From assembly GCA_021651055.1 (NCBI GenBank), contig JAJHOH010000001.1, positions 3,038,001-3,102,000 of the forward strand: a stretch of 64,000 nucleotides of DNA. Direction: 5' to 3'. Of the stretch, positions 33,251-42,414 are shown piece by piece. This stretch comes from Candidatus Manganitrophus morganii. Lineage in GTDB: Bacteria > Nitrospirota > Nitrospiria > SBBL01 > Manganitrophaceae. The position numbers were made by a program, and so were the translations under genes. The number at the start of each line of letters is the position of its first letter. The stretch's first letter is position 1. The notes beneath the pieces were generated by a model. It was not told the origin of the DNA, did no database searches, and saw only the letters and a list, made by a program, of their open reading frames with translations.

Positions 33251-34968
33251 AGCCTTTCACAAAAAGAATACCGATCGGCGCCCTCCTGGTCAAAAGGGGA
33301 AAGGTGACCCTGGAGGTGATCGATCAGGTCCTCGAAGAGTACAGCGGGAAGGGGATGCGTCTCGGCGAGGCGTTGATCGAGAAGGGGTTCATCACGGAGG
33401 AAGATCTCGCCCAGACGCTCGCAGAGCAGTATCACCTTCCGTATTATCCGCTCGATCATTTCAAGATCGATTCCGCTTACTTCAAGAAAATTCCGGTCGA
33501 GTTGATGTATCGTTATCCCTTCGTTCCTTACGGAGAAGCGGAAGGGAAGATCCTCATTCTCATCTCCGATCCGACCAAGCTTGCGGCGATGGATGAGCTG
33601 GCGCTGATTCTGAAAGAGAAGATTACCTTCGGCGTCAGCGGCCGGACCGCCCTCCTCGAGACGTTGAAGCGGAGCGAGGGATCGGGCCAGGTGCTTCAGC
33701 AGATTCAGGCCGATTTCAGACCGGTTCTGATCAAAGAGGATGAGAAGGGGGAGGAGATCCTCTCGATCGAGAAGGTCAGCAAGGATACCAGCCCGGTCAT
33801 CAAGCTCCTCGATACCCTGATCCTCAACGCCCTTCATAAGCGGGCGAGCGACATCCATATTGAAGCGAGCGAGACGCAGGTGCTGATGAAATACCGGATC
33901 GACGGGGTGCTCTACCGCGCGATGGATCCCCTCGATATTAAATTCCATCCGGCGCTGATCACCCGGATCAAAGTCCTCTCCGAGCTCGATATCGCCGAGA
34001 AGCGGGTTCCGCAAGACGGCCGCTTCAAGATGCGGCTGGAAGAGCGAAAGGTCGATTTCCGGGTTTCGATTCTTCCGAGCGTCTTCGGCGAAGATGTCGT
34101 GATCCGGATTTTGGACAAAGAGTACATTACGGCGGAGCTCAATGAGCTTCGCCTCGACCGGCTCGGTTTTAACGAGGGGGATCTGCGAAAATTCCGAAAA
34201 GCGATCATGGAGCCGTATGGCATGGTCCTGGTGACCGGGCCGACCGGAAGCGGCAAGACGACGACCCTCTATGCGGCGCTCACCGAGATCAACACGCGCG
34301 AGGACAAGATCATCACCATCGAAGATCCGGTCGAATACCAACTGCAGGACGTGGTCCAGATCCCGGTCAATGAAAAGAAGGGGCTGACCTTCGCCAGGGG
34401 GCTCCGCTCCATCTTGCGGCACGATCCCGATAAGATTCTGGTCGGGGAGATCCGGGATGCGGAGACGGCCCACATCGCCATTCAGTCGGCGTTGACGGGG
34501 CACCTTGTTTTTACCACCGTCCACGCCAATAATGCGTTTGATGTCATCGGGCGTTTCGTGAACATGGGAATCGAGCCGTATAATTTCGTCTCCTCCCTCA
34601 ATTGCATTTTGGCGCAGCGGCTGGTTCGGGGTCTCTGTGTGGTCTGTAAACAAGAGGCGACCCTCCCTGAAGATCTCTTGGAGATTTCGGGGCTCAAGCC
34701 GGCGGAGCATAAAGATCGGCTCTTTGCCCTTCCGAAGGGGTGCCCGGAGTGCAATGGGACCGGGTTCAAGGGGAGGGCCGCGATCACCGAGTTCCTCAAT
34801 CTCTCCGATACGATCCGTGAGATGATCCTGTCGCGCCGCCCGACCTCCGAAGTCCGCCGCGCGGCGCTAGCAGAGGGGATGACGACGCTGCGCCAAGCGG
34901 GGCTGGAGAAAGTATTCAAAGGGGAGACGACCCTCAAGGAGATCAATCGGGTCACGTTTATTCAATAA
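33247..34968 (+). CDS. GspE/PilB-family secretion ATPase (second copy)
   Basis: This 573-residue motor protein has an MshEN domain (about 1-150; PIGALLVKRGKVTLEVIDQV), Walker A GPTGSGKTTT at about residue 331, a GEIRDAETA Walker B region and the cysteine pairs CVVC and CPEC of the zinc domain. It differs from pilB at 10.7 kb and would power assembly of a pseudopilus or a second pilus. Translationally coupled to the platform gene upstream; the PilM-like gene follows 27 bases later. Confidence 0.9.
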   Translation: MKPFTKRIPIGALLVKRGKVTLEVIDQVLEEYSGKGMRLGEALIEKGFITEEDLAQTLAEQYHLPYYPLDHFKIDSAYFKKIPVELMYRYPFVPYGEAEGKILILISDPTKLAAMDELALILKEKITFGVSGRTALLETLKRSEGSGQVLQQIQADFRPVLIKEDEKGEEILSIEKVSKDTSPVIKLLDTLILNALHKRASDIHIEASETQVLMKYRIDGVLYRAMDPLDIKFHPALITRIKVLSELDIAEKRVPQDGRFKMRLEERKVDFRVSILPSVFGEDVVIRILDKEYITAELNELRLDRLGFNEGDLRKFRKAIMEPYGMVLVTGPTGSGKTTTLYAALTEINTREDKIITIEDPVEYQLQDVVQIPVNEKKGLTFARGLRSILRHDPDKILVGEIRDAETAHIAIQSALTGHLVFTTVHANNAFDVIGRFVNMGIEPYNFVSSLNCILAQRLVRGLCVVCKQEATLPEDLLEISGLKPAEHKDRLFALPKGCPECNGTGFKGRAAITEFLNLSDTIREMILSRRPTSEVRRAALAEGMTTLRQAGLEKVFKGETTLKEINRVTFIQ

Positions 34969-34995
34969 GATAAAGCACGTTATGTGGGTCTTTAA

Positions 34996-35943
34996 ATGGG
35001 TTTTTTGAAGCAAGATCATGTCGGTCTCTCCATCGGGCCGACCCATCTCTCGATCGCTTCCGCGGCGCAGCGGGGGGATTCGATCGACATACGGCATTGC
35101 GCCGTTGAGGCGTTGGAAGAAGGGGTCTGCCGTCCCTCTCCGGTTGAAAAAAATATTCTTCAGATCGACCGGTGGAAAAAATCGGTCGGTTCGATGTTGG
35201 ATCGCTTTCCCCGCGTTCGCCACTTGACGCTGGCCCTTCCCGATTCGGCGGTTCGGATGCTGTTACTCGACCTGCAGCAGCTCCCAACGGGCCGGAAGGA
35301 CTTCGAAAAATTGATCCAGTGGCACATGGAGAAGACCTTCCTCTATCCGTTGGGCGAGTCTCGGTTTTCGTATCAGGTGCTTTTCCATGAAGGGGGCCGG
35401 ACGAAGATCCTTGCAACGGCGGTCAAGAAAGAGGTGATCGAGCAGTATGAATCGCTCGATGAAGCGCGCCCGATCGAGGCGCGGCGTATTTCTCCTACTT
35501 CGTTTTATCTCTTCAACCTGTTCCGGCCCCTCATCACTCGGACCGTAGGGGAGACGGGCCACTTCGTTTTTGTCTGTCTGATCGACCGAAATTTCACCGT
35601 CTTGGTCTTTGAGCAAGGACATGTCCGTTTCATCCGGGTGAAGGAGGTTCCCCACACGGGAGAAGATGCGGAACGCTCGACCGACTTTCTCTTGGAGGAG
35701 CTGGGGAATTCCCTCTCTTTTTACGATGAGGGGGGCAACCGCCTTCAAACGCTGACCCATCTCTTCCTCCTGCTCGAAAATAGCGCTCCCGAAATGGAAG
35801 CCCGTTTTCAGGAGATATTTCATATCACTCCTGTTTTCTTGAACCCGTCTCAAGTCATCCGGTCGGTTCCGTCTTCGCTTCCCGAATCTTCCGAATGGAC
35901 CCTGCGGATGATCTCTGCGGCGGCGGCCGCGGTCGGAGGATAA
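34996..35943 (+). CDS. PilM/GspL-like actin-fold assembly protein
   Basis: This 315-residue protein starts MGFLKQDHVGLSIGPTHLS, the typical beginning of PilM-type actin-like proteins (phosphate-binding GLSIGPTHLSIA). It has the DKLIQWHMEK-type helix and an FSYQVLF strand, and no membrane span. PilM binds the N-terminus of PilN on the cytoplasmic side. Position after a GspE-like gene and before PilN- and PilO-like genes supports the assignment; sequence identity to classical PilM appears low. Confidence 0.75.
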   Translation: MGFLKQDHVGLSIGPTHLSIASAAQRGDSIDIRHCAVEALEEGVCRPSPVEKNILQIDRWKKSVGSMLDRFPRVRHLTLALPDSAVRMLLLDLQQLPTGRKDFEKLIQWHMEKTFLYPLGESRFSYQVLFHEGGRTKILATAVKKEVIEQYESLDEARPIEARRISPTSFYLFNLFRPLITRTVGETGHFVFVCLIDRNFTVLVFEQGHVRFIRVKEVPHTGEDAERSTDFLLEELGNSLSFYDEGGNRLQTLTHLFLLLENSAPEMEARFQEIFHITPVFLNPSQVIRSVPSSLPESSEWTLRMISAAAAAVGG

Positions 35944-35947
35944 CCCG

Positions 35948-36517
35948 TTGGATCGGTTTGATATCAATCTCTCGTCGGGAGACTACCTCAAGCGAAGGGT
36001 CATTCTGCTCACCCTTTATCTCGCGATGGTCGTGATGGTCGTGTTGATCGGAATCGATCTGATGAAGCTCAATGAGATGAAAGAGAGTAAGGTCGCCTTT
36101 GATGCGCGGATCGGCCGCGTGATGAATGAACAGCGGGAGCTCCAGGAAGAAATCGGAAAGATGGGGCGGAGGGTTTCAGACGACGCGGTCAAAGCGATGC
36201 AGAATGAGATCCAACTGATCAACCAGCTCCTCCGCCAAAAGAGTTTCTCCTGGACCGCCTTTCTATCCGATCTGGAAGAGCGTGTTCCCGTCAAACTCTC
36301 CGTCGCCCGGATTCAGCCCGACTTCAACACCGGCCAGGTGATCCTGGGAGGGTCCGCCCCTTCTTTAAAAGAGGTCACCGAATTGATCGGTCGTCTCCAG
36401 GAACCTCCTTTCGAGGAGGCCTTTTTAATGCAGCAGGAGGAGTCGGAGAGGGAGGGGAAAAAGGAGGTGAATTTCTCCATCCGATTTAAGTACAATGCGA
36501 GGGGAGGAGGGATATGA
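35948..36517 (+). CDS. PilN-like inner-membrane protein
   Basis: This 189-residue protein starts with TTG at 35948 after GGAGGATAACCCG. The N-terminus DRFDINLSSGDYLKRR resembles the PilN INL motif that docks PilM. One membrane span (about 18-36) is followed by a coiled coil and a ferredoxin-like domain (VPVKLSVARIQPDFNTGQVI). Its stop overlaps the ATG of the PilO-like gene. Confidence 0.75.
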   Translation: MDRFDINLSSGDYLKRRVILLTLYLAMVVMVVLIGIDLMKLNEMKESKVAFDARIGRVMNEQRELQEEIGKMGRRVSDDAVKAMQNEIQLINQLLRQKSFSWTAFLSDLEERVPVKLSVARIQPDFNTGQVILGGSAPSLKEVTELIGRLQEPPFEEAFLMQQEESEREGKKEVNFSIRFKYNARGGGI

Positions 36518-37047
36518 TCCTCTCCGTAAAGGGGTTCCTCGCCCGGTTTGGCCGGCCGCTTTTTTTGTTCCTCCTCTTGGCGGGGCTCCTTCTCTTTGTG
36601 CACGCCGGAAGGGTCGTTCCGCTTCAGAAAGAGATCATTGCCAGGGAAACCAAATGGCAATCGGAGCGGCCGAAAATCGGTCAACTCACCACGCTCAAAA
36701 CGGCGCAGCAAGAGTTGATTCTCTTCCACCAGCGCCTTCCCGAGGAGACGGCGCTTTCGGAAGTGGTCTCGTTTGTTTCCGATTCGGCCGCGGCCCATCG
36801 CCTCTCGATTCCGGCGATTTCGTATCAGCCGGAAAACGTCAGCGCGCCGGGGCTGATGAAGGTGCTGATTTCATTCAGCGTCAAAGGGAACTATCGGGAT
36901 ATTCGGAATTTGATTTATCGTTTGGAGCAGTCGGGCTATTTCCTCGTTCTGGAGAATCTGGTGCTTGCCTCCTCCAGCAGAGAAGGGGAAGCGATCCAGC
37001 TTCAACTTCGGATCGCAGCCTATTTCCGAGAAGGAAAGGGTTCGTAG
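36514..37047 (+). CDS. PilO-like inner-membrane protein
   Basis: This 177-residue protein has one N-terminal span (about 11-30), a coiled-coil stretch and a C-terminal ferredoxin-like domain (LMKVLISFSVKGNYRDIRNL). PilO pairs with PilN in the periplasm to align the machine with the secretin. ATGA overlap with the upstream gene. Confidence 0.75.
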   Translation: MILSVKGFLARFGRPLFLFLLLAGLLLFVHAGRVVPLQKEIIARETKWQSERPKIGQLTTLKTAQQELILFHQRLPEETALSEVVSFVSDSAAAHRLSIPAISYQPENVSAPGLMKVLISFSVKGNYRDIRNLIYRLEQSGYFLVLENLVLASSSREGEAIQLQLRIAAYFREGKGS

Positions 37048-37054
37048 AGGACGG

Positions 37055-37645
37055 ATGGATCAGAAAAAACTCTTAATCGGCTTGTTGGTGTTCTGGGGAG
37101 CGCTTCTCTCGTATCGGGCCCTTTTTAGTGAAGGCCCCCAGCGAGCCCCGTTGAAATATGTAAAGGGGGCGGTCCAGACCGCCACGAAAAAGGAGAGCAG
37201 CTCCCCGATTAAAATCCAAACGGAGCTCTTGAGCCAAGCGCCTCCTCCGCTGCCGGCAGAGGTCAAAAATATCTTCGCGCCGATTCCGGCCCCCAAGCCC
37301 CCGCCGCCGCGGGCGGTTGCTCCACGTCCGGTTCCCCCTCCTTCCGCCGAGCCGGCGTTTCCCCCGCCGCCGGTAATCACGGGGCCGACCGCAGAGGAGC
37401 TGGCCCTGGCGCGGGCGAGAGCCGAATTGGGGGAGATTCGCTATCTCGGTTTCCTGGACCGGGGGAATGGAAAACAGGAGGGTTTTTTCTCAAGAAGGCA
37501 GGAGACGGTGATCGGTGAGAAGGGAGGACTCCTCTTCAGCCGTTTTCTCATCCGGGAGTTATCGAGCTCCATCGCCGTCCTGGCCGACAAAGACACCCAA
37601 GCTGAGGTGACGCTTCAGCTCTCCGAAGGAAGAAATCAACAATGA
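37055..37645 (+). CDS. PilP/GspC-like periplasmic connector
   Basis: This 196-residue protein starts at the ATG at 37055 (MDQKKLLIGLLVFWGALLSY) after GTAGAGGAC; the frame extends upstream but a start there would overlap the PilO-like gene by about 80 bases. One N-terminal span is followed by a proline-rich linker with runs of Pro (about 75-120) and an HR-like beta domain (IRYLGFLDRGNG, GFFSRRQETVIGEKG). This is the layout of GspC/PilP proteins that touch the secretin. Its 3' end overlaps the cytochrome gene. Confidence 0.7.
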   Translation: MDQKKLLIGLLVFWGALLSYRALFSEGPQRAPLKYVKGAVQTATKKESSSPIKIQTELLSQAPPPLPAEVKNIFAPIPAPKPPPPRAVAPRPVPPPSAEPAFPPPPVITGPTAEELALARARAELGEIRYLGFLDRGNGKQEGFFSRRQETVIGEKGGLLFSRFLIRELSSSIAVLADKDTQAEVTLQLSEGRNQQ

Positions 37646-38124
37646 ACCCAATTCGCATCTTTTTGATCCTGGGATCGATCATCCTTCTCTTCTCGGGTTT
37701 GATTCATATGATGACCAGCCTCTTTGTGACGACCGACACCGATCCGATGGTGTCGGCCTTTGATATGAGCCGCCCGCGCGCTCCCTCCGATGCGAGAAAG
37801 CTTAAGAACCCGATTCCACTTTCCGGGGATGCGATCTCGAACGGCAAGGCTCTGTATGAGGGAAAGGGGAACTGCTTCGTCTGCCACGGAATGAATGGGC
37901 ATGGCGACGGAGAAGCCGGGGTGATGCTCAGTCCTCCCCCGCGCAATTTCACCGATGTCCAATTCCAGAGGCTGCGGGCCGATGGGGAGCTCTTCTGGAC
38001 CATTCGATATGGCATTCCGGATACGGCCATGTTCGCTTTTGTTCCCCGGCACCTGACCGAGGAAGAGGTGTGGATGATCGTCCACTATCTTCGGACGATG
38101 TGGAAAGAGGAAGAGCCGATGTAG
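37642..38124 (+). CDS. Membrane-anchored monoheme cytochrome c
   Basis: This 160-residue protein has an N-terminal membrane segment (about 8-30) that may serve as an uncleaved anchor, one CxxCH heme site at Cys78-Cys81-His82 (CFVCHG), and a probable Met ligand at Met130 (GIPDTAMFAF). Class I cytochromes of this size carry electrons in the periplasm. Its ATG overlaps the stop of the PilP-like gene (ATGA), so it is translated with the pilus-like operon. No oxidase or reductase partner lies next to it. Confidence 0.85.
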   Translation: MNPIRIFLILGSIILLFSGLIHMMTSLFVTTDTDPMVSAFDMSRPRAPSDARKLKNPIPLSGDAISNGKALYEGKGNCFVCHGMNGHGDGEAGVMLSPPPRNFTDVQFQRLRADGELFWTIRYGIPDTAMFAFVPRHLTEEEVWMIVHYLRTMWKEEEPM

Positions 38125-38231
38125 ACAGATCTAATCATCACCCATCGACTTTTAAGTCCCCTTAATATTAAAATTAATTAACATCAGTATTTCTTCATGC
38201 CGGATTAATTTCCTGCGTTTAAGGGGCAGCA

Positions 38232-38753
38232 ATGAAAAAAAAATTATATTCCAAAATGCCGGCGGTACTCCTCCTTTTCCTTTCTTCTTTGATATTTTCC
38301 TCCTGTGGTCAGAAGGTGATCCCCGAGGATCTGGAACGCAAAGTGGAGAAAGAGATTTCATTTCAGGAAGTGAAAAAAAATCCTGAGTCGTACAAGGGGA
38401 AGAGAATCCTGGTCGGCGGGGAGATTATCGAGATCCGCAATCTGCAAAATAAAACCGAGATTGAAATTCTCCAGAAACCGCTCGGACGAGATCGCGCTCC
38501 GATCACCGTGGATGAATCGGGTGGACGGTTTGTCCTCATTCATCCCTCTTTTTTGGATCCTTCGGTCTTCCGCAGCGGACGGAGATTGACGGCGGTCGGA
38601 TTAGTGGAGGGAGGGCGTTCGGAGCAGGTCGGAGAGGCGGAGATGGTCCAGCCGGTCCTGCAGAGCGAGCATATCCATCTTTGGCCGCCGGGAGAGGGAG
38701 GCCGATCGGAGCCTTCGATCGGAATCGGGCTCGGTTTCGGGTTCAGCTTTTAG
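38232..38753 (+). CDS. Slp-family outer-membrane lipoprotein
   Basis: This 173-residue protein has a lipobox ending at Cys25 (FSSC). The following VIPEDLERKVEKEISFQEV and RILVGGEIIEIRNLQNKTEI match the Slp/YeaY starvation-inducible lipoprotein family. The C-terminus is Gly-rich. ATG after AAGGGGCAGC; the 107-base gap upstream is AT-rich and may hold the promoter. Convergent with the FIST gene, with only a 4-base overlap of coding ends. Confidence 0.85.
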   Translation: MKKKLYSKMPAVLLLFLSSLIFSSCGQKVIPEDLERKVEKEISFQEVKKNPESYKGKRILVGGEIIEIRNLQNKTEIEILQKPLGRDRAPITVDESGGRFVLIHPSFLDPSVFRSGRRLTAVGLVEGGRSEQVGEAEMVQPVLQSEHIHLWPPGEGGRSEPSIGIGLGFGFSF

Positions 38754-39946
38754 CCGTTGGAAGAAGGGGTCGAAGCGGGTTTGAAGATACCGAAACAGCT
38801 TGTATACCCGTGCAGGAATGTCGTCCCGCCGACGGCGCCGATTTCTCCGTTGCAGAAGAATCCCCCCAGGGGGAGCGGGCCGAACCGGGTGTGAAAGAGC
38901 TCGCTGTCGTGGTTCGGCTCGCCGTAAAGATGCTCGCCGCGCCCCATGCAGGAGAAGAGAAGGGCCCCTTTTGCGGATCGGGCTTTTCCTTCTATCTGGT
39001 ACTCCGTCAGGTACCACTTCAGATCTTCCGTCGAGGTTTCGGCGTCCCGCAGATGGAACTGAACCAGCTGGCCTTCGCGAAGGAAAGCCCCCACCGCAAG
39101 GCTCCCCGTTTTTGAATCCATGCCGATGAGGTTTCGAATCAGGAAATCACCTCTCTTCAGGGTCTCTTTGAAAGGGGTCATCGCCAGCCCGAGGAAAAGA
39201 GAGTGCTGCATCAACTTTTGATCTTCCTCCGTTAATTGCTTGTAGACTTCTTGAAGCACCTCCAGAGGGGGTTTGTGGTCGAGCTCGGTGAGGAGGTTCC
39301 GGTTGCATTTTGTAATCGGAAAGGGGGCGCCGATCGGCCGGCAACCCTGCGCTACGATTGTATCGACCTCGATGTTTCCGCTCAACGCTACGCCGACCAT
39401 CCCGGAGCGATAGATCTTTTGGTTGAGAAAAAGGGCGTTTTCGCCGGGGTTGTTCCCGCCGCTGACAAGACCGCCGACCTTGACCGCCCTCGGATAGGCG
39501 AAGTCGAGCCCCATCAGCCCCTTCTCGGCTTCGAACGTGAGCGGATCGGCGAAGAGGACGAACTGAGACTTCTGCTCTGCATCGACCTGAAAAGAGTCCT
39601 GCCATTTTTTGGGGCTTGCATCGAGATCGGGAAGATCCGACGAATCCAAATGGAACAGGGTGATCTCCACCTCCGGGAGCCGGGCCGCCATCAGCGCCGC
39701 CGCCGGCAAGTGTTCGATTTCCCGTCCCCCTCCGATGATCCCCCCGCCGGAGCAGCCGACCAGGGTTCTGCAGCCGATTGATTCCATCACGGCGGCCGGT
39801 ATCTTGTCACTGAGAAGCGCCGGGGAGACAAAGAGAAAGGCGATGTCGATCGGTTCGTCTCCCATCTGGGTCCGGATTGCTTCCGTCAATTCTGCGATCA
39901 CTTCCGGGGTGGACTTCCCTTCGCTGAGTGCGGATGCCCATTTCAT
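38750..39946 (-). CDS. FIST-domain sensory protein
   Basis: This 398-residue protein has the FIST N-terminal domain (about 30-230; LVGCSGGGIIGGG is the conserved small-residue loop, and GGLVSGGNN follows) and the FIST_C domain (about 235-380; FFCNGEIGAVGGTTFLHGYT). FIST domains bind small ligands, often amino acids, and usually feed two-component or chemotaxis systems. No kinase is adjacent here. The ATG follows TGAGGAGATC. Confidence 0.88.
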   Translation of the reverse strand: MKWASALSEGKSTPEVIAELTEAIRTQMGDEPIDIAFLFVSPALLSDKIPAAVMESIGCRTLVGCSGGGIIGGGREIEHLPAAALMAARLPEVEITLFHLDSSDLPDLDASPKKWQDSFQVDAEQKSQFVLFADPLTFEAEKGLMGLDFAYPRAVKVGGLVSGGNNPGENALFLNQKIYRSGMVGVALSGNIEVDTIVAQGCRPIGAPFPITKCNRNLLTELDHKPPLEVLQEVYKQLTEEDQKLMQHSLFLGLAMTPFKETLKRGDFLIRNLIGMDSKTGSLAVGAFLREGQLVQFHLRDAETSTEDLKWYLTEYQIEGKARSAKGALLFSCMGRGEHLYGEPNHDSELFHTRFGPLPLGGFFCNGEIGAVGGTTFLHGYTSCFGIFKPASTPSSNG

Positions 39947-39985
39947 CGAATGATCTCCTCAATAGTTGATAGCATGTAACGCAAC

Positions 39986-40015
39986 ATCATACCTTTATTG
40001 AAACCCGTCTGTCGA
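39986..40015 (-). promoter_or_regulatory. Probable promoter of the FIST gene
   Basis: On the minus strand, TCGACA (40015-40010) and TATGAT (39991-39986) with an 18-base spacer, about 40 bases before the FIST start. Confidence 0.5.
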
Positions 40016-40162
40016 GGGGGATCGCGTCCTCTCGTTTTTTCACACTGGAAAAAGGGAGCGAATTCAGGTAAAAAGGGGTGTGGATCTTCAGAAAAACCCC
40101 GGCATAGAAAGTGAGTAAGCAATGGCTTTCAAACGAATTTCGTTAGAATATCGGTCCTGTCG

Positions 40163-40729
40163 ATGAATTCGGTACTGGTTTGTCCCAACTGCAGAACCCC
40201 CACCGAATACCAAGGCTCCGGGCAGCCGGCGTGCAGCGCCTGCGGAACGAAGCTTTCGGCGCATGCCGACGCGGCCGGTAACCAAGCGGCGGAGAGACAG
40301 CGTCCCCTTCTTCTGTTGATGTTGATGGTTTTTCTTGCGTCCCTTGCGACGATCGGGCTCATCATTACTTTCATGACGGTGACCGTGCCGGGAAATGAAG
40401 ATTATATCGTCGATAATCGGCTCGCTACCCAAAGCGATTTTCTGATCAAAATGTTCCCGTTCATTCTGCTCTATCTTGCAGCGGCGCCGATTGCCTACGG
40501 TCTCTGGAAGGAACGGCCATGGACCCGGCCGCTCCTCGTTGCGTTCTTCGCGATTCCCGAGTTCGGAAAATATCTCACCCCCCGTTGGAGTGAGGCGCCG
40601 GCCCACGCGTTCATTCCACGGTTCATCCTCTCCGCGATCCTCATCGGCTTACTGAGCTGGTATCTCTATAAAAAAAGAAACGTCGTCCGCTATTACAACG
40701 CCCTCTCCGGGTTGAAATCGGATTCCTGA
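40163..40729 (+). CDS. Zinc-ribbon membrane protein, unknown function
   Basis: This 188-residue protein begins with a two-CxxC zinc ribbon (CPNC at about residue 8 and CSAC at about 24) followed by four membrane segments (about 48-75, 95-115, 122-140, 150-170) and a short basic tail. The zinc-ribbon plus four-span layout is common among uncharacterised bacterial membrane proteins. No clear ribosome site precedes the ATG at 40163, so the start is uncertain. Confidence 0.6.
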   Translation: MNSVLVCPNCRTPTEYQGSGQPACSACGTKLSAHADAAGNQAAERQRPLLLLMLMVFLASLATIGLIITFMTVTVPGNEDYIVDNRLATQSDFLIKMFPFILLYLAAAPIAYGLWKERPWTRPLLVAFFAIPEFGKYLTPRWSEAPAHAFIPRFILSAILIGLLSWYLYKKRNVVRYYNALSGLKSDS

Positions 40730-40806
40730 TGTCGCCCGATTGACTCAAGATCTTGTCCGGTTCTATCGTCTTACGTTGTGAGATCAATGACAAATGGAGG
40801 AGAGTC

Positions 40807-41805
40807 ATGATGAGGTGGAATCACGCAGTAAGAATCGTTGTCGCAATTTTTACAGTGGTTCTGTTGGTCGCTGGAGGCGCGCCTGTATTCGCCAAGTCGG
40901 GATCGGGCGGCGGCAAGCCGAACGGTCCGGGCCACGACCCGGAGGAGACCGTTGTTTTCACCCTTGACCCGTCTACGCACGGCAACCCGGAGGGGGTGGC
41001 GTTCGATAAGCGCAGCGGTGCATTCTTCGTCGGCGCGGTCGGTGACGGCGCCCTCTACCGGGGAATGTTGAATGATCCCACCGTAACGGAGTTTATCCCC
41101 GGCGAGAGCGGCAAATCGGCGGTTGGAATGAAAGTCGCAAAGGGGAAATTGTACGTGGCCGGCGGGAACACCGGAACGCTCTCGGTTTATGACATCGCGA
41201 CCAAGGAACGCGTCGCGTCATTCGAGACCGGCGGAGGCGGTTTTCTCAATGATCTCGTCGTCACGAGAGAGGGGGATGTCTTCATCACCGATTCGTTTCG
41301 CCCCACCCTCTGGCGTGTGACGGCCGAGCAGGTCGAGGCGGGGAGCGGCCTGCCGGAAGGGATTCCGATGGGGCCGGAGGTTGAATACGAAGCGGGGGCG
41401 TTCAACCTCAACGGGATTGTTTCGCTTCGAGGGGGCAAGCGGCTCATCGTGGTGCAGTCGAACAACGGAAAACTCTTCCTGATCGACTTGAAGGACAAGG
41501 CGCCGGACGGCCGCAAAATCCATCCGATCGACGTCGAGCCGCTGGTCGGGGGGGACGGCCTTTTGCTCGACCGGGGCCGATTGATCGTCGTCCAGGGTGC
41601 TCCGCCGACGCTGACATTCGTCCAACTCGGCCATGGCCGGTTGCGCTGGAAGGTCCTTGAGCGGAGGACCGACCCGACCCTCCGCGGGCCGTCGACCATC
41701 GCCCGGGCGTGGCACCTCTATCTGGTCGTCAACGCCGACTTCGCTACGAGCAACACGCCGTTCACGGTGTCGGGTATTCCGCGCGAAGAAGAGGAGGATG
41801 AATAG
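40807..41805 (+). CDS. Secreted SMP-30/NHL-like propeller protein
   Basis: This 332-residue protein starts at the ATG at 40807 after GGAGGAGAGTC; a signal peptide covers about residues 1-29 (VVAIFTVVLLVAGGAPVFA). The mature part has propeller blades with PEGVAFDKRSGAFFVGAVGD and FLNDLVVTREGDVFITDS, as in SMP-30/gluconolactonase or NHL proteins. Likely periplasmic. Enzymatic activity is unproven; several blades bear the usual metal-proximal Glu and Asp. Confidence 0.75.
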   Translation: MMRWNHAVRIVVAIFTVVLLVAGGAPVFAKSGSGGGKPNGPGHDPEETVVFTLDPSTHGNPEGVAFDKRSGAFFVGAVGDGALYRGMLNDPTVTEFIPGESGKSAVGMKVAKGKLYVAGGNTGTLSVYDIATKERVASFETGGGGFLNDLVVTREGDVFITDSFRPTLWRVTAEQVEAGSGLPEGIPMGPEVEYEAGAFNLNGIVSLRGGKRLIVVQSNNGKLFLIDLKDKAPDGRKIHPIDVEPLVGGDGLLLDRGRLIVVQGAPPTLTFVQLGHGRLRWKVLERRTDPTLRGPSTIARAWHLYLVVNADFATSNTPFTVSGIPREEEEDE

Positions 41806-41826
41806 CGGTCTTGTTAGAACGGAAGA

Positions 41827-42333
41827 TTAAAACTGTGGAAAATGCGCCGACATTCCCATGAAGAGGAGCATCGGAAAGGAGAGATAGAAGTTTGTTCTTG
41901 AGGCGAGGTAGGCGATCCTGGCGTGTTTGGCCATCTGAGGGGGCGGGGGCGTCTTGGTGGCGGTGGCGTCTCCGGTCATCTGGATGACCTTTTTCTGGTT
42001 CGGCCAGATGAGGACCCAGACATTAAAGAGCATAATCAGACCGAGGGTGCCGCCGATCATAATCGACGTGTTGACGATTCGCCCGACCATTAATAATAAA
42101 ATCCCCGCCAAGACGGTCACCAGCGCCGACCAGCGAAACCACCAGAGGGCGCGCGGCACCAGCCGCAGCACCACCCCGCTTTTCGTCGCCGCATCGGTCT
42201 CTTTCATGAAGGGGACCTGAACGAGGTTAAAGTAGTAGAGCAGGCCGATCCAGGTGATCCCGGCGACGAAGTGAATCCAGCGAAGTAATAATGGTAGAAC
42301 GGTTTCCGAACTGACCATCTGCTCAAGCTCCAT
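41827..42333 (-). CDS. PuuD-like four-span membrane protein (copy 1)
   Basis: This 168-residue protein contains LLRWIHFVAGITWIGLLYYFNL and a later LIMLFNVWVLIWPNQKK, the pattern of the urate hydroxylase PuuD membrane domain. Four to five spans; the C-terminal cytochrome of full PuuD is missing. The frame begins at 42333, but the Met five codons in (42318) has GGAG upstream and may be the true start. It is a paralogue of the next gene and lies 81 bases downstream of it. Confidence 0.7.
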   Translation of the reverse strand: MELEQMVSSETVLPLLLRWIHFVAGITWIGLLYYFNLVQVPFMKETDAATKSGVVLRLVPRALWWFRWSALVTVLAGILLLMVGRIVNTSIMIGGTLGLIMLFNVWVLIWPNQKKVIQMTGDATATKTPPPPQMAKHARIAYLASRTNFYLSFPMLLFMGMSAHFPQF

Positions 42334-42414
42334 GGCGTGCCCGACGAGCTGAACCCAAAAAGCGGTATCCCTTCCCCTCGGACCGGTCCCTCTCTCGATG
42401 AAAGGCGATGATCC

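Noticed and set aside
33127-34710. Minus-strand open frame of over 500 codons inside the second GspE-like ATPase
   Set aside because: It is antisense to a gene with clear Walker motifs. The frame is open only because of codon composition.
37250-37400. Proline-rich stretch as a DNA repeat
   Set aside because: It is the coding sequence of the Pro-rich linker in the PilP/GspC-like protein.
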